A stretch of DNA of 64,000 nucleotides from Hymenobacter aerophilus DSM 13606 (GCF_000382225.1 NZ_KB907816.1:25878-89877); one strand, 5' to 3'; shown: positions 1 to 8,763, counted from the stretch's first letter. Numbers and translations are program-made. The notes: a model not told the origin generated them from the sequence alone.

Positions 1-512
1 CGCCGGAGCCCGTAAACGCGCTGGCCGTGCCGGCCGAACTCACGGGCTTCCGCACCATCTTCTCCGCTTTCCACCATTTCCCGCCCGTCGCCGCCGAGGC
101 GCTACTAGCCGATGCCGTGCGACAGCGCACCGGCATTGGCGTGTTTGAGGGCGCGGGCAAACACTGGCTGGAGCTGCTGCTGGCCGTGTCAGTGCTGCCG
201 GTGGCCCAGCTGCTCATCACGCCCTTTATTCGTCCGTTTCGTCTCAGCCGGCTGTTTTTCACCTACGTGGTGCCCCTGATTCCGCTCTTCACCATCTGGG
301 ACGGCTGCGTGAGCATTCTGCGCATGTACCCGCCCGAGCAGCTGCTGGTCCTGGCGCACCGCGCCGACCCGAAAGGCCGTTTCAACTGGCAGGCCGGCAA
401 GGTACGCCACTGGTGGGGCCCCGAGGTTACGTATCTGATTGGCGTGCCGCGGGTGAAGGGTCCGGAGGATACCGAGAACGTCATTCAGAGCGGGGCGAAG
501 AATCTCGCCTGA
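1..512 (+). CDS. C-terminal part of a membrane-associated methyltransferase-like protein (partial)
   Basis: The frame is open from the first bases of the window, so only the last 169 residues are visible. It begins with a GFRTIFSAFHHFPP-type segment, which I associate with the end of the methyltransferase domain in a family of class I SAM-dependent methyltransferase-like proteins. Two hydrophobic stretches follow (around LLLAVSVLPVAQLLITPF and LFFTYVVPLIPLFTIW), likely membrane segments, then a short tail containing TYLIGVPR. The last ten or so residues (IQSGAKNLA) are encoded by the left arm of an intergenic inverted repeat, so the native stop may have been lost and replaced. The family assignment is from memory of similar proteins; the catalytic part lies outside the window. 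Confidence 0.45.
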   Translation, partial: PEPVNALAVPAELTGFRTIFSAFHHFPPVAAEALLADAVRQRTGIGVFEGAGKHWLELLLAVSVLPVAQLLITPFIRPFRLSRLFFTYVVPLIPLFTIWDGCVSILRMYPPEQLLVLAHRADPKGRFNWQAGKVRHWWGPEVTYLIGVPRVKGPEDTENVIQSGAKNLA

Positions 513-572
513 ACCGGTGTACGACAAAGGCGCAAAGATTCAGGCGAGATTCTTCGCTCCGCTCAGAATGAC
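481..572. repeat. Inverted repeat, GAATCTCGC subtype (copy 1)
   Basis: The left arm at 481-513 (starts TCATTCAGAGCGGGGCGAAG) pairs with a right arm at 539-572 (ends CGCTCAGAATGAC), with a 25-base loop. It is the first of at least ten related hairpins in the window. The left arm supplies the stop codon and last residues of the upstream protein. It could act as a transcription terminator or mRNA 3-prime stabiliser, but no U-tract follows. Confidence 0.85.
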
Positions 573-675
573 ACCCCTCTTTTATCTCCTGAAACATCCT
601 GCTTTCTCACTCATCCTCCCATTCTACTACATTTGCCCCACCCACTTCTCCCCCACGCGCATTATCCATTCCTGA

Positions 676-1548
676 TTGCCAATTACTAATTATAAAAACG
701 CCCTGCCGCTGCTGCGGATACCGTTTTCGGTGTACCTGATGCCGGTGTTCTGGTTTGGGCTGAGCGCGTTGCGCGAGCCGTTCAGCGGGTGGCGGGCGGT
801 GGGCGTGTTCGTGGTGCTGCACCTGCTGGCCTACCCCGCTTCCAACGGCTACAACAGCTACTACGACCGCGACGAGGGCAGTATCGGCGGCCTGCGCACG
901 CCTCCGAAAGTGTCGCCCGAGCTGCTGCATCTGGTGTGGCTGTTCGATGCGCTGGCGGTGCTGGGCGGCTGGCTGCTGAGTCCGGTTTTCGCGGGGCTGG
1001 TGGCGGTGTACCTGCTCGTATCGAAGGCCTACAGCTACGAGGGCATCCGGCTCAAAAAGTACCCGCTGCTGAGCACGGCCGTAGTGGTGGTATTCCAGGG
1101 GGCCTACACGTTTCTGATGACCCAAGTGGGCGTGGGGGCCAATTCGGGCCAACTGCTGGCCCCCGACAATCTGCTGCTGGCCTTGGTGAGCAGCCTGTTT
1201 CTGTGTGGCTCCTACCCGCTCACCCAGGTGTACCAGCACGCCGAGGATGCCCGCCGCGGCGACCGAACGCTCAGCCTCCGGCTGGGCCTGCGGGGCACGT
1301 TCGTGTTTGCCGGGCTGGCGCTGGCCGCCGGGGCCGGGCTGCTGGCCTACGCCTACCTGCGCCGCGCCGAGCCCACGCACCTACTACTGTTTCTGGTAGC
1401 TACCGGCCCCGTAGTGTGGCTGTTCGGGCGCTGGGCCTGGGCCGTGTGGCAGAATGAGGCCGCCGCCGACTTCGACCGCACCATGCGCATGAACCAGGTT
1501 TCCTCGCTGTGTTTGAGCTTGGCCTTTGCGCTGATGCTGTTCTTTTAA
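676..1548 (+). CDS. UbiA-family prenyltransferase
   Basis: A 290-residue polytopic membrane protein of the UbiA superfamily, which transfers prenyl groups to aromatic or similar acceptors. The first Asp-rich motif is NGYNSYYDRDEG at residues 57-68 and the second is YQHAEDARRGDRT at 186-199; both are expected to bind the prenyl diphosphate through Mg2+. About eight hydrophobic segments are visible. The assigned start is a TTG directly after an in-frame stop. No ATG occurs before residue 22, so the start is uncertain by a few codons. The substrate (menaquinone, carotenoid or other) cannot be told from the sequence, and no quinone genes are adjacent. It lies alone between a repeat and a lipoprotein gene. 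Confidence 0.85.
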   Translation: MPITNYKNALPLLRIPFSVYLMPVFWFGLSALREPFSGWRAVGVFVVLHLLAYPASNGYNSYYDRDEGSIGGLRTPPKVSPELLHLVWLFDALAVLGGWLLSPVFAGLVAVYLLVSKAYSYEGIRLKKYPLLSTAVVVVFQGAYTFLMTQVGVGANSGQLLAPDNLLLALVSSLFLCGSYPLTQVYQHAEDARRGDRTLSLRLGLRGTFVFAGLALAAGAGLLAYAYLRRAEPTHLLLFLVATGPVVWLFGRWAWAVWQNEAAADFDRTMRMNQVSSLCLSLAFALMLFF

Positions 1549-1653
1549 ACCTGCCGGCAGAAGTGTGGCAAGGCCGTGGAGCGGGCTTATCCGGAGCTTC
1601 AACTGTGGCGCTTACTTTTCGTAGAAAACCCCACCCACTTCTCCGTCTCTGCT

Positions 1654-2280
1654 ATGCTTCACCGCCGCCTGCTGCTCCTCGCTTCGCTACCCCTGGCCGT
1701 TGCCTGCTCCGGCCCCACCGACCAGCCAACCGACCCGGCCGCCACTTCCGCCGCCACTGATACGCCAAAAACTCCGCTGGAACCGCTCGATACGGCCCGC
1801 GCCGCCGCTGTTGCCATGGAGTCCGACACGCTGCTGACGAGCCGGAGCCGCCACGTATTCTCGGATCCGGCCGCGCCCGACGTATTTGCGCTGGTGCTGC
1901 GCGGCCCGTCGGTGCTCAGCGGCGAGGCGGCGTTTACCATTACCACGGCCGCCGGGCAGGTTATTTTCCGCGAAATCCTGACTTCGCCCGACCTGGAAGC
2001 GGCGCTGGTGTACGAAATGAAAACGCCCACCGCTACCCAGGCCGAGCGCGAGGCCTACGTGCGCCGCCGCGTGCGGGAGTTCTTTGCCGAAAGCAACTTC
2101 CGGCGCCCGGCCCTGGCCGCTGCCTACCCCAGCCCCGCGCCCGCCAGCCCCGACCGTACCACCTGGAACGACCTGCGCCAGCGCCCCGACGCCGTGCGTT
2201 TCGACTATTTAGTCGGGAAAGAAGACCGCCGCCACATCGCCTGGTCGCCGCTGAGCAAGCAGGTCGTGCATCTGCCCTGA
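1654..2280 (+). CDS. Hypothetical lipoprotein
   Basis: A 208-residue protein with a lipoprotein signal peptide: two Arg, a Leu-rich core and a lipobox LAVAC with Cys at residue 18. A Pro/Thr/Ala-rich linker follows, typical of surface or periplasmic lipoproteins. The mature part has alternating hydrophobic residues suggesting beta structure (FALVLRGPSVLSGEAAFTI) and ends LSKQVVHLP. I do not recognise the family. The ATG at 1654 is chosen because it begins the signal peptide; the in-frame ATG further upstream would add a non-signal extension. It converges with the DsbA-family gene only 12 bases downstream. Confidence 0.75.
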   Translation: MLHRRLLLLASLPLAVACSGPTDQPTDPAATSAATDTPKTPLEPLDTARAAAVAMESDTLLTSRSRHVFSDPAAPDVFALVLRGPSVLSGEAAFTITTAAGQVIFREILTSPDLEAALVYEMKTPTATQAEREAYVRRRVREFFAESNFRRPALAAAYPSPAPASPDRTTWNDLRQRPDAVRFDYLVGKEDRRHIAWSPLSKQVVHLP

Positions 2281-2292
2281 AGCTGTAACCCG

Positions 2293-2976
2293 TCAGTTGC
2301 CGGCCTGCTCGCTGGCCGCCTGCGCCAGCGCGTCCTGCAGGTTGCGGGCAAACACCTCGTAGCGCTGGAAGCCGCGGCTGAGCACGTAGCCCTGCGAGCC
2401 GGCCCGCAAAACAATGGTTGGAAAGCCCTGCACGCCAATGCGGCCCACGGCCTCGAACTCGCGCCGCACCGCATTGCTAGTTTCGGGTAGCGCAAACCGC
2501 CGCGCAAACTCGCCGAAATCCAGCCCCAGCGCCTGCACCAGCGGCTCGTAGGTGCCTACGGCGTTCAGGTCTTCGCCGCGCGCAAACAGCGCCAGCTGCA
2601 CTTCGTGGGCAAAATCCAGCACCCGTGCCTGGGCATCGAGCTGGCGCACCACGTACAGGGCGCGGGCCGGCGCTTCGGAATCCTGGAAATACGTGCCGGC
2701 GGCGCCCAACTGCTTGTAGGCTTCGCCAAACTGCACGCCGGTAGCCTGCTCTACCTGCAAAATGGCGCCTGCAATGTAGCTCCAGTTGGCGCCGATGGGC
2801 TCGGCCCGCTCGCCGGCCAGCATGCCGCCGCTGAGCACGGATACCGTCAGGCGGCCCGCAAAATCGGCCTGGATGCGCTGCATCACCGGGCTCATGCCGT
2901 AGCACCAGCCGCAGTAGGCGTCGTAGATATAGAGGAGTTCGGGCAGGTCGGGGGTGGCAGAAGTAGTTGGTTGCAT
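2293..2976 (-). CDS. DsbA-family (FrnE-like) thiol-disulfide oxidoreductase
   Basis: A 227-residue thioredoxin-fold protein with a CGWC redox motif at residues 22-25, a helical insertion domain (roughly 60-160), and a GFPTIVLR segment supplying the cis-proline loop near residue 185. The arrangement matches cytoplasmic DsbA/FrnE-like proteins rather than secreted DsbA, since there is no signal peptide. It probably exchanges or isomerises disulfides in small-molecule or protein substrates during oxidative stress. The closing Ala/Gln-rich helix is ordinary. The ATG start is well placed just before the first beta strand. Confidence 0.85.
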   Translation of the reverse strand: MQPTTSATPDLPELLYIYDAYCGWCYGMSPVMQRIQADFAGRLTVSVLSGGMLAGERAEPIGANWSYIAGAILQVEQATGVQFGEAYKQLGAAGTYFQDSEAPARALYVVRQLDAQARVLDFAHEVQLALFARGEDLNAVGTYEPLVQALGLDFGEFARRFALPETSNAVRREFEAVGRIGVQGFPTIVLRAGSQGYVLSRGFQRYEVFARNLQDALAQAASEQAGN

Positions 2977-3001
2977 AAACTAGGGGGACTTTAGAACGGC
3001 C

Positions 3002-3092
3002 GTAGCGCGAAGCTTCCGCTTCGCGTATCGTTGCGGACGGCCGCGCCAAGCGGTTTCGTTCTACGATACGCGAAGCGGAAGCTTCGCGCTAC
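3002..3092. repeat. Cruciform element related to the MITE arms
   Basis: Two perfect 30-base arms (3002-3031 and 3063-3092) begin GTAGCGCGAAGCTTCCGCTT. Each arm is itself a small palindrome (GCGAAGC...GCTTCGC), so the element can fold as a double hairpin or cruciform. The arm sequence is that of the 135 bp MITEs at 10115 and 24107, but the loop is different (G/C-rich) and their AGGACTTACGCA ends are not visible. It lies between the DsbA-family gene start and rho. Confidence 0.85.
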
Positions 3093-3156
3093 AACCAGGC
3101 TTGCGCTACAGAAACATAAACTATCAGCTAATGGCTAAAAGCTAACATCTCAAACG

Positions 3157-5337
3157 TTAGCCGTTCATGGCCAGCAGGAACTCTTCGTTGTCCTTGGTGC
3201 CTTTCATGCGGTCTTTGAGGAATTCCATGGCCTCGGAAGCCGTCATGTCGGACATGAACTTGCGCAGCACCCAGATGCGGTTGAGCTCGTCCTTGCTCAT
3301 GAGCAGGTCTTCGCGGCGGGTGCCGGAGGCCGGCACGTCGATGGCGGGGAAGATGCGCTTGTTGGCCAGCTTGCGGTCCAACTGCAGTTCCATGTTGCCA
3401 GTGCCCTTAAACTCCTCGAAGATAACCTCGTCCATTTTGGAGCCGGTTTCGATGAGGGCAGTGGCAATGATGGTGAGCGAGCCGCCGTCCTCGACGTTGC
3501 GGGCCGCGCCGAAGAAGCGCTTGGGCTTGTGCAACGCGTTGGCATCGACACCACCCGACAGAATCTTACCCGAGGCCGGCTGCACCGTGTTGTAGGCGCG
3601 GGCCAGACGGGTAATCGAGTCGAGCAGAATCACCACGTCGTGGCCGCACTCAACGAGGCGTTTGGCCTTTTCCAGCGCGATAGTGGCGATTTTTACGTGG
3701 CGGTCGGCCGTTTCGTCGAAGGTCGAGCTGAGCACTTCGGCCTTTACGGTGCGGGTCATGTCGGTTACTTCCTCGGGGCGCTCATCGATGAGCAGAATCA
3801 TCAGGTACACCTCGGGGTGGTTCTCGGAAATCGAGTTGGCAATTTCCTGGAGCAGCACCGTTTTGCCGGTTTTGGGCTGGGCCACAATCAGGCCCCGCTG
3901 GCCCTTGCCGATGGGGGCGAACAGGTCGAGAATGCGGGTGCTGTACTGGGCCGATTTGGTGGACAGCTTCAGGCGCTCGTCGGCGAAGAGCGGGGTGAGG
4001 TTGTTGAACGGGATTCGGTCGCGGGCTTCTTCCACCGAGCGGCCGTTCACGCTTTCCACGCTCACGAGGGCGAAATACTTCTCGCCTTCGCGGGGCGGGC
4101 GAATGGTGGCTTTCACCGAGTCGCCGGCCTTAAGAGCAAACTGCTTCACCTGCTGGGGCGCCACGTAAATGTCGTCGGGCGAGGTGAGGTAGTTGTAGAA
4201 CGGGCTGCGCAGGAAGCCGTAGCCGCCGTCGGGCATCATTTCCAGCGTGCCTTCGCCGGGAATCACGAGGTCCATTTCCGGCACCTTGCTGGCGCGCTGC
4301 TCCTGGCGGTCCTGGCGCTGGTCGTTGCGCGGCTGGTCTTGGCGGTCCTGGCGCTGCTCCTGGCGGCCCGAATCCGAGCGGCCGGCGTCGCCCCCGCCGT
4401 TCTGGCGCTCGGCCAGGCGCTGCTGGCGGGCCAGCTCGCGGGCGGCAAACCGCTCTTCGCGGCGCTGTTCGCGCTGCTCGCGGCCATCGGGGCGGTTGCC
4501 GTCGCGCTGGCGGCCTTCGCGGGGCTGGTCGTTGCGGTTTTCGCGGCCGTCGCGTCCATCCCGGTTCTCGCGTCCTTCCCGGTTTTCGCGGCTACCGTCC
4601 CGGTCGCCGCGGCCTTCGCGGTCGTCGCGGAAGTTGCGGGGCTGGTCGGAGCGGCCGTTGCGGGCTGGTTCGCCGGTTTCGCGCGCTGCTTCGGCCGGGG
4701 CGGCGCTTTCGGTCATCTCGTCGGAAAGCGCCACGTCGGTCAGGGCAGCATCGGCCAGCGCGGCGTCGGAGGCGGCAATGGGGCGGCCGGCGCGGTCGGT
4801 GCGGGCGCGGCGCTCGGGGCGCTGGTAGAGCTTAACGGGGCGGTCGGCGCCGGTTGTTTCGGTGGTTGCGGCTTCGGGAGTCGAGGCAGTGGCCGGTTCG
4901 GCGGGCGCGGCGGCTACGGTTACATCGTCGAAAGTGGGCGACGGGGCCGGCGCGGCGGTTTCGGGGGCCGGGGCCGGCGTTTCAGCGGGAGCCGGCGCGG
5001 CGGGCTCAGGCTGGGCGGGGGCCTGCTCGGCGGCAGCCGCGGCAGTGGCTTTGGTGCGGCTGGCAGCGGCCGTACGGGCAGCGGGCTTCTTTTCGGCCGC
5101 GGCTTTGGGCGCGCGGGCGGCGGGCTTTTTAGGCGCCGCGGCCTCAGTGGCTTCGGGGGCCGTTTCGGCTTTAGCCCGCGGCGCAGGCTTGGGCGCGGGG
5201 CCCTTCGCCTGGTGGTCTAAAATCTTGTAAATCAGGTCCTGCTTGCTTAGCTTCTTGAAGTTGCCGACCTGAATGGTTTCGGCAATTTCCTTCAATTCGG
5301 ACAACAAACGGTCCTTCAGCTCGTCGATGGTGTACAT
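3157..5337 (-). CDS. rho: Transcription termination factor Rho
   Basis: A 726-residue hexameric RNA helicase-ATPase that terminates transcription. An N-terminal Rho_N-like helical region is followed by a very long low-complexity insertion (roughly residues 45-350). Its first half is rich in Ala/Pro/Glu/Lys and its second half in Arg/Asp/Gly/Glu/Gln. The RNA-binding cold-shock domain (GGYGFLRSP) comes next, then the ATPase domain with Walker A AQPKTGKT near residue 493 and Walker B VILLDS. E. coli Rho is about 420 residues; long inserts are usual in Bacteroidota. The ATG at 5337 ([12 protein letters not shown]) is preferred over an upstream TTG. The 560-base leader region ahead of it is shared with divergent serS. 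Confidence 0.97.
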   Translation of the reverse strand: MYTIDELKDRLLSELKEIAETIQVGNFKKLSKQDLIYKILDHQAKGPAPKPAPRAKAETAPEATEAAAPKKPAARAPKAAAEKKPAARTAAASRTKATAAAAAEQAPAQPEPAAPAPAETPAPAPETAAPAPSPTFDDVTVAAAPAEPATASTPEAATTETTGADRPVKLYQRPERRARTDRAGRPIAASDAALADAALTDVALSDEMTESAAPAEAARETGEPARNGRSDQPRNFRDDREGRGDRDGSRENREGRENRDGRDGRENRNDQPREGRQRDGNRPDGREQREQRREERFAARELARQQRLAERQNGGGDAGRSDSGRQEQRQDRQDQPRNDQRQDRQEQRASKVPEMDLVIPGEGTLEMMPDGGYGFLRSPFYNYLTSPDDIYVAPQQVKQFALKAGDSVKATIRPPREGEKYFALVSVESVNGRSVEEARDRIPFNNLTPLFADERLKLSTKSAQYSTRILDLFAPIGKGQRGLIVAQPKTGKTVLLQEIANSISENHPEVYLMILLIDERPEEVTDMTRTVKAEVLSSTFDETADRHVKIATIALEKAKRLVECGHDVVILLDSITRLARAYNTVQPASGKILSGGVDANALHKPKRFFGAARNVEDGGSLTIIATALIETGSKMDEVIFEEFKGTGNMELQLDRKLANKRIFPAIDVPASGTRREDLLMSKDELNRIWVLRKFMSDMTASEAMEFLKDRMKGTKDNEEFLLAMNG

Positions 5338-5836
5338 ATACTGAGGTAGGGGCAACAAAAGGGGGTTCGGGGCCGCGCACTCCCCACACCGGCGGGGAAA
5401 GGGGCATTCCGGGCACCAGCGGCAACCGCTGAGCGGGGCCTGACGCAGGGAAAAGCAGGAAATAGGGTAAGTGAAGCCGGCTGGCGCGGGGCAACAACGG
5501 GCGGGGCGTACAGAATAAAAAAGCTAACGGGCCCGCCGGCCAGGGCCGACTTGTACGTGCAATGTTAAGGGAATAAGCGGGAACTGCCAAATCGGCCTTT
5601 CGGCCCGGGCCCTCAGGCGGGTACCGGCGGCCGGGCGGCCAACCGGCAGAGCGAATAAGGCGGTGGAAAAGAAGGCGTTTCGGCCGGAATCCGCTGTTGC
5701 CCCATACGGCGGCGCGCCGCGAAAGGATGCATCCGGCTGCCACACCTGCCTGCTAAACCCGCGCGGCCGCCCGGCAGGTTCCCGGGTCGAGGGGCTGATT
5801 TGGCGGACCGAAGCCGGGGCGCGAAACGGCCGGCGC
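5338..5836. other. Long G/C-rich intergenic region between rho and serS
   Basis: Roughly 500 bases separate the divergent rho and serS starts. Several short open frames cross it, but none has a plausible signal, motif or codon pattern. I see no TAnnTTTG box oriented towards rho. The length would allow an untranslated rho leader, a place where autoregulation by Rho is common in other bacteria, but nothing in the sequence demonstrates this. Confidence 0.5.
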
Positions 5837-5866
5837 TTGGCCGCCGAAATCAAACGGCTACTTTTG
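5837..5866 (+). promoter_or_regulatory. Bacteroidota-type promoter of serS
   Basis: TTG at 5837-5839, a 19-base spacer and TACTTTTG at 5859-5866 match the TTG-N19-TAnnTTTG consensus of the primary sigma factor in this phylum. The start codon of serS lies 36 bases downstream. Confidence 0.75.
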
Positions 5867-5901
5867 GACTTCCGAATCTGATATTTCTGCGCCCCGCCGA
5901 T

Positions 5902-7182
5902 ATGCTGCAAGTTGCCGTTCTGAAAGAAAACACCGCCGCCGTGCTGGCGGCCTTGGCCAAGCGCCACTACCCCACCGCCGAAGCCGACGTGCAGGCCGTG
6001 CTCGACCTCGACCAGCGCCGCCGCGAGCTGCAAACCGGCCACGACCAGGCCCAGGCCGAAGCCAACGAGCTGGCCCGCCAGATTGGCGGCCTGATGAAAA
6101 GCGGCCAGAAAGCCGAGGCCGAAACCCTCAAGGCCCGCACCGCCGAGCTCAAGCAGCAAACCAAAGCCCACTCCGAGGAGCTGGCCGACACCGAAAAGCA
6201 GCTCCAGCAGCTGCTATACAAGCTGCCCAACCTGCCCCACGCCAGCGTGCCCGAAGGCCGCGGCGCCGACGACAACGAGGTGGTGCGCGAGTGGGGCCAG
6301 AAGCCCGAACTGGCCGCCGACGCCAAGCCCCACTGGGACCTGATTGAGCAGTACGACATCATCGATTTCGCGCTGGGCAACAAGATTACCGGCGCCGGTT
6401 TCCCGGTGTACAAGGATAAAGGTGCCCGGCTGCAACGCGCCCTCATCAACTTTTTTCTGGATGAAGCCCGCGCCGCCGGCTACATCGAAGTGCAGCCCCC
6501 TATTCTGATAAACGAGGCCAGCGGCTACGGCACGGGCCAGCTGCCCGACAAGGAGGGCCAGATGTACCACGCTACCGCCGACGACCTGTACCTGATTCCG
6601 ACGGCCGAGGTGCCCATCACCAACCTCTACCGCGACGATATTATTGCCACCGACCGGCTGCCCATCCGCAACAGCGGCTACACGCCCTGCTTCCGCCGCG
6701 AGGCCGGCTCGTGGGGCGCGCACGTACGCGGCCTCAACCGCCTGCACCAGTTCGACAAAGTGGAAATCGTGCATATCACCCAGCCCGAAAATAGCTACGC
6801 GGCCCTCGACGGCATGGTGGCCCACATTGAAGGGCTGCTGCAGAAACTGGAACTGCCCTACCGCGTGCTACGCCTGTGCGGCGGCGACATGGGCTTCACC
6901 TCGGCCCTCACCTTCGATCTGGAAGTGTGGAGCGCCGCCCAGCAGCGCTGGCTGGAAGTCAGCTCGGCTTCCAACTTCGAAACCTACCAGGCCAACCGCC
7001 TCAAGCTGCGCTACCGCCCCGAAGACGGCGGCAAAACCCAGCTGCTGCACACGCTCAACGGCTCGGCGCTGGCGCTGCCCCGCATCGTGGCCGCCCTGCT
7101 CGAAAACAACCAGACCCCCGAAGGCATCCGCCTGCCCGAAGTGCTGCACTCGTACTGCGGGTTTGCGATGATTGGCGGATAA
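5902..7182 (+). CDS. serS: Seryl-tRNA synthetase
   Basis: A 426-residue class II aminoacyl-tRNA synthetase charging tRNA-Ser. The N-terminal long coiled-coil arm (about residues 30-105, Lys/Glu/Ala/Gln-rich) contacts the tRNA extra arm. The catalytic core holds TAEVPI, motif 2 (FRREAGSWGAHVRGLNRL) and motif 3 (NGSALALPRIVAALLENN). Length fits the family. The ATG at 5902 begins MLQVAVLKENT, the conserved N-terminus; the longer in-frame extension upstream overlaps the promoter and is rejected. The gene stands alone and is followed by a hairpin repeat at 7210. Confidence 0.97.
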   Translation: MLQVAVLKENTAAVLAALAKRHYPTAEADVQAVLDLDQRRRELQTGHDQAQAEANELARQIGGLMKSGQKAEAETLKARTAELKQQTKAHSEELADTEKQLQQLLYKLPNLPHASVPEGRGADDNEVVREWGQKPELAADAKPHWDLIEQYDIIDFALGNKITGAGFPVYKDKGARLQRALINFFLDEARAAGYIEVQPPILINEASGYGTGQLPDKEGQMYHATADDLYLIPTAEVPITNLYRDDIIATDRLPIRNSGYTPCFRREAGSWGAHVRGLNRLHQFDKVEIVHITQPENSYAALDGMVAHIEGLLQKLELPYRVLRLCGGDMGFTSALTFDLEVWSAAQQRWLEVSSASNFETYQANRLKLRYRPEDGGKTQLLHTLNGSALALPRIVAALLENNQTPEGIRLPEVLHSYCGFAMIGG

Positions 7183-7209
7183 TCAGGGAAGTTATGTGGT
7201 GAAAAGCCA

Positions 7210-7310
7210 CTGTCATTCTGAGCGGAGCGAAGAATCTCGCGTGCAATAGTAAACCTATCGTCAGGAGTTACTTTGGCACGCGAGATTCTTCGCTCCGCTC
7301 AGAATGACAG
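7210..7310. repeat. Inverted repeat, GAATCTCGC subtype (copy 2)
   Basis: Arms at 7210-7244 and 7276-7310 are perfectly complementary over 35 bases (CTGTCATTCTGAGCGGAGCG...), with a 31-base A/T-rich loop. It sits between the convergent ends of serS and the OsmC gene and could terminate both. Confidence 0.9.
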
Positions 7311-7329
7311 GTCTACTCACTCTACCTCC

Positions 7330-7779
7330 TCACTCACTCACCGTCGTGACGATGCGCAGGCTGGCCTGCAGGGTTTTCTGGACGGGGCACTTGGCGGAAA
7401 CAACTTCCAGCCGCTGGCGCTGCTCGGACGTGAGGGGGCCCAGCAGGCGCAGCTCCTTCTCGATTTGCTCCAGCATCTGGCCCGAATCTTCGCACTGCTC
7501 GCAGTCCTGGGCGTGCACGCGGCCGTGGCGCAGGTGCACTTCAATGCCTTCGAGCGGCCACTGCTTGCGGCTGGCGTAGAGGCGCAGCGTAATGGCCGTG
7601 CAGGCCCCCAGCGCCGCCAGCAGCAAATCGTAGGGCGTGGGGCCGCGGTCGAGGCCGCCTACGCTCACCGGCTCATCCACGAGCATGGTGTGGCGGCCGG
7701 CCAGAATATCGGCCGTCAGGGCCTCGGGGCCCACTTTCACCAGCACGGCGTACTCGTTGGCGGGCGTATCGGTCGTCAT
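7330..7779 (-). CDS. OsmC-family peroxiredoxin-like protein
   Basis: A 149-residue OsmC/Ohr-fold protein, a class that reduces organic hydroperoxides through two cysteines. The characteristic segment GPTPYDLLLAALGACTAITL carries the first Cys (in GACT), and KCPVQKTL near the C-terminus carries the second. Between them lies a Cys-containing insertion (DCEQCEDSG), common in the YhfA-like branch of OsmC proteins. The ATG at 7779 (MTTDTPANEY) is chosen since the longer frame upstream has no conserved sequence. It converges on serS with a palindromic repeat in between. Confidence 0.9.
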   Translation of the reverse strand: MTTDTPANEYAVLVKVGPEALTADILAGRHTMLVDEPVSVGGLDRGPTPYDLLLAALGACTAITLRLYASRKQWPLEGIEVHLRHGRVHAQDCEQCEDSGQMLEQIEKELRLLGPLTSEQRQRLEVVSAKCPVQKTLQASLRIVTTVSE

Positions 7780-7890
7780 GGCGGCAGGGGGTAGGTTTTG
7801 GTGGAAGTAGCGCAAGGCCGCTGCTCTTCTGGCAATACGCAGCCGTTGGCCAGCCGTTGCGGCGGGCAGGGCCGGGGTGGGCAAAAGCGA

Positions 7891-7920
7891 AGGGCCGCCC
7901 GTGCTGTTGCACGGGCGGCC
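7891..7920 (-). terminator. G/C-rich stem-loop downstream of the lipoprotein gene
   Basis: GGGCCGCCCGTG (7891-7902) pairs perfectly with 7909-7920 around a 6-base loop. On the minus strand it follows the lipoprotein gene ending at 7960 and is trailed by a short T-rich stretch, consistent with an intrinsic terminator. Confidence 0.65.
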
Positions 7921-7959
7921 CCTGGTAAAAAGCAGGTTGCGGGTCGGCTGGCGGCCTGA

Positions 7960-8613
7960 TCAGGATTTGGGGGTGTAAGGGAATCTCTTGGAGGCATTGC
8001 GCATCAGCGCATCCACCACCGAGGCCGACGAGCTGAACACCGAGCCGGCGGCTACATAATCGTATTTCCAGAGCAGTTTGCCCTCTCCGGCTTCGTGAAT
8101 ATTGACGCTGATGTTGGCCTGGTTGGTGGCGCCCCAGGCGCCTACTAGCAGCCCCACGGCCACGGCCGCCCCGTCGCTCATGGGCTTGGTGGTGCGCACG
8201 CTGGTTACCAGCACGGCATCTACGCCCAGCAAATGGGCCAGCTCCTGCGGCGTGTGGCTGCGCAGTTCGGCAACCGGAATGCCACTTTCGCGCAGCCGGG
8301 CGTTGGTTTCCATCACGTTCTGGAACTGCACGGTGTAGCCGCGCTGCTGGCTGCGGCGCAGCAGCCAGGCAAAAATCTGCTCCTGGAAGTCAGCACCGCT
8401 TTTCTCCTCCATCGACAGCCGCTGCTCAGCCGAAGTGCTGCGGGCTTGGTTGGGGCGCATCTCCATCGTTACCGCGGCGGGCAGGATGGCGACGGTTTTA
8501 TGCTGGGGCGCGTAGGCGCGGAAATCATTAGCCAGATAGATAGAAGGCCCGCAGGCCGTCAGGAAAAGGCATAGCAGGGACACAGCCCACACGCTAAGGG
8601 TAGAGGTTTTCAT
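7960..8613 (-). CDS. Hypothetical lipoprotein, possibly CsgG/GNA1162-like
   Basis: A 217-residue lipoprotein with signal peptide MKTSTLSVWAVSLLCLFLTAC (lipobox LTAC, Cys 21). The mature part has the pattern KTVAILPAAVTM near the start and LAHLLGVDAVLVTSVRT in the middle, followed by a Gly/Ala-rich hydrophobic stretch and a strand ending KLLWKYDY. This order resembles lipoproteins with a CsgG or GNA1162-like nucleotide-binding-type fold that act at the outer membrane, but I cannot confirm the family. The start at 8613 is set by the signal peptide. A promoter is visible about 120 bases upstream. Confidence 0.7.
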   Translation of the reverse strand: MKTSTLSVWAVSLLCLFLTACGPSIYLANDFRAYAPQHKTVAILPAAVTMEMRPNQARSTSAEQRLSMEEKSGADFQEQIFAWLLRRSQQRGYTVQFQNVMETNARLRESGIPVAELRSHTPQELAHLLGVDAVLVTSVRTTKPMSDGAAVAVGLLVGAWGATNQANISVNIHEAGEGKLLWKYDYVAAGSVFSSSASVVDALMRNASKRFPYTPKS

Positions 8614-8732
8614 CAAATGAAAAAAGAAGGATAGAAAAAGAGGGAAAGTACGCCACCCGACCAATCGGCGCCCCACCTGCAAAACGGGCATCCGACTGAA
8701 TTGAATTTCGCCGAAAAATAGTAATTGTTCAG

Positions 8733-8763
8733 CAAAAATACTCTTCCGCTAAAAAATTTTCAA
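8733..8763 (-). promoter_or_regulatory. Promoter of the lipoprotein gene
   Basis: Read on the minus strand: TTG (8763-8761), a 20-base spacer and TATTTTTG (8740-8733), matching the Bacteroidota consensus. It lies in a visibly A/T-rich patch (8700-8790) unlike the surrounding DNA and predicts an untranslated leader of roughly 115 bases. Confidence 0.7.

Noticed and set aside
3529..5220. A 563-codon open frame antisense to rho
   Set aside because: High G+C and the biased low-complexity composition of the rho insertion keep the opposite strand open. The translation is Gly/Ala/Val-rich without motifs, and rho is certain.
5663..5881. Small open frames in the rho-serS gap as genes
   Set aside because: No signal peptide, motif or promoter-start agreement. 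They overlap the serS promoter or consist of Arg/Ala/Gly-biased translation.
5800..5901. An N-terminal extension of seryl-tRNA synthetase starting at 5800
   Set aside because: The extra residues are not part of the synthetase and would include the promoter at 5837-5866. The ATG at 5902 begins the conserved sequence.
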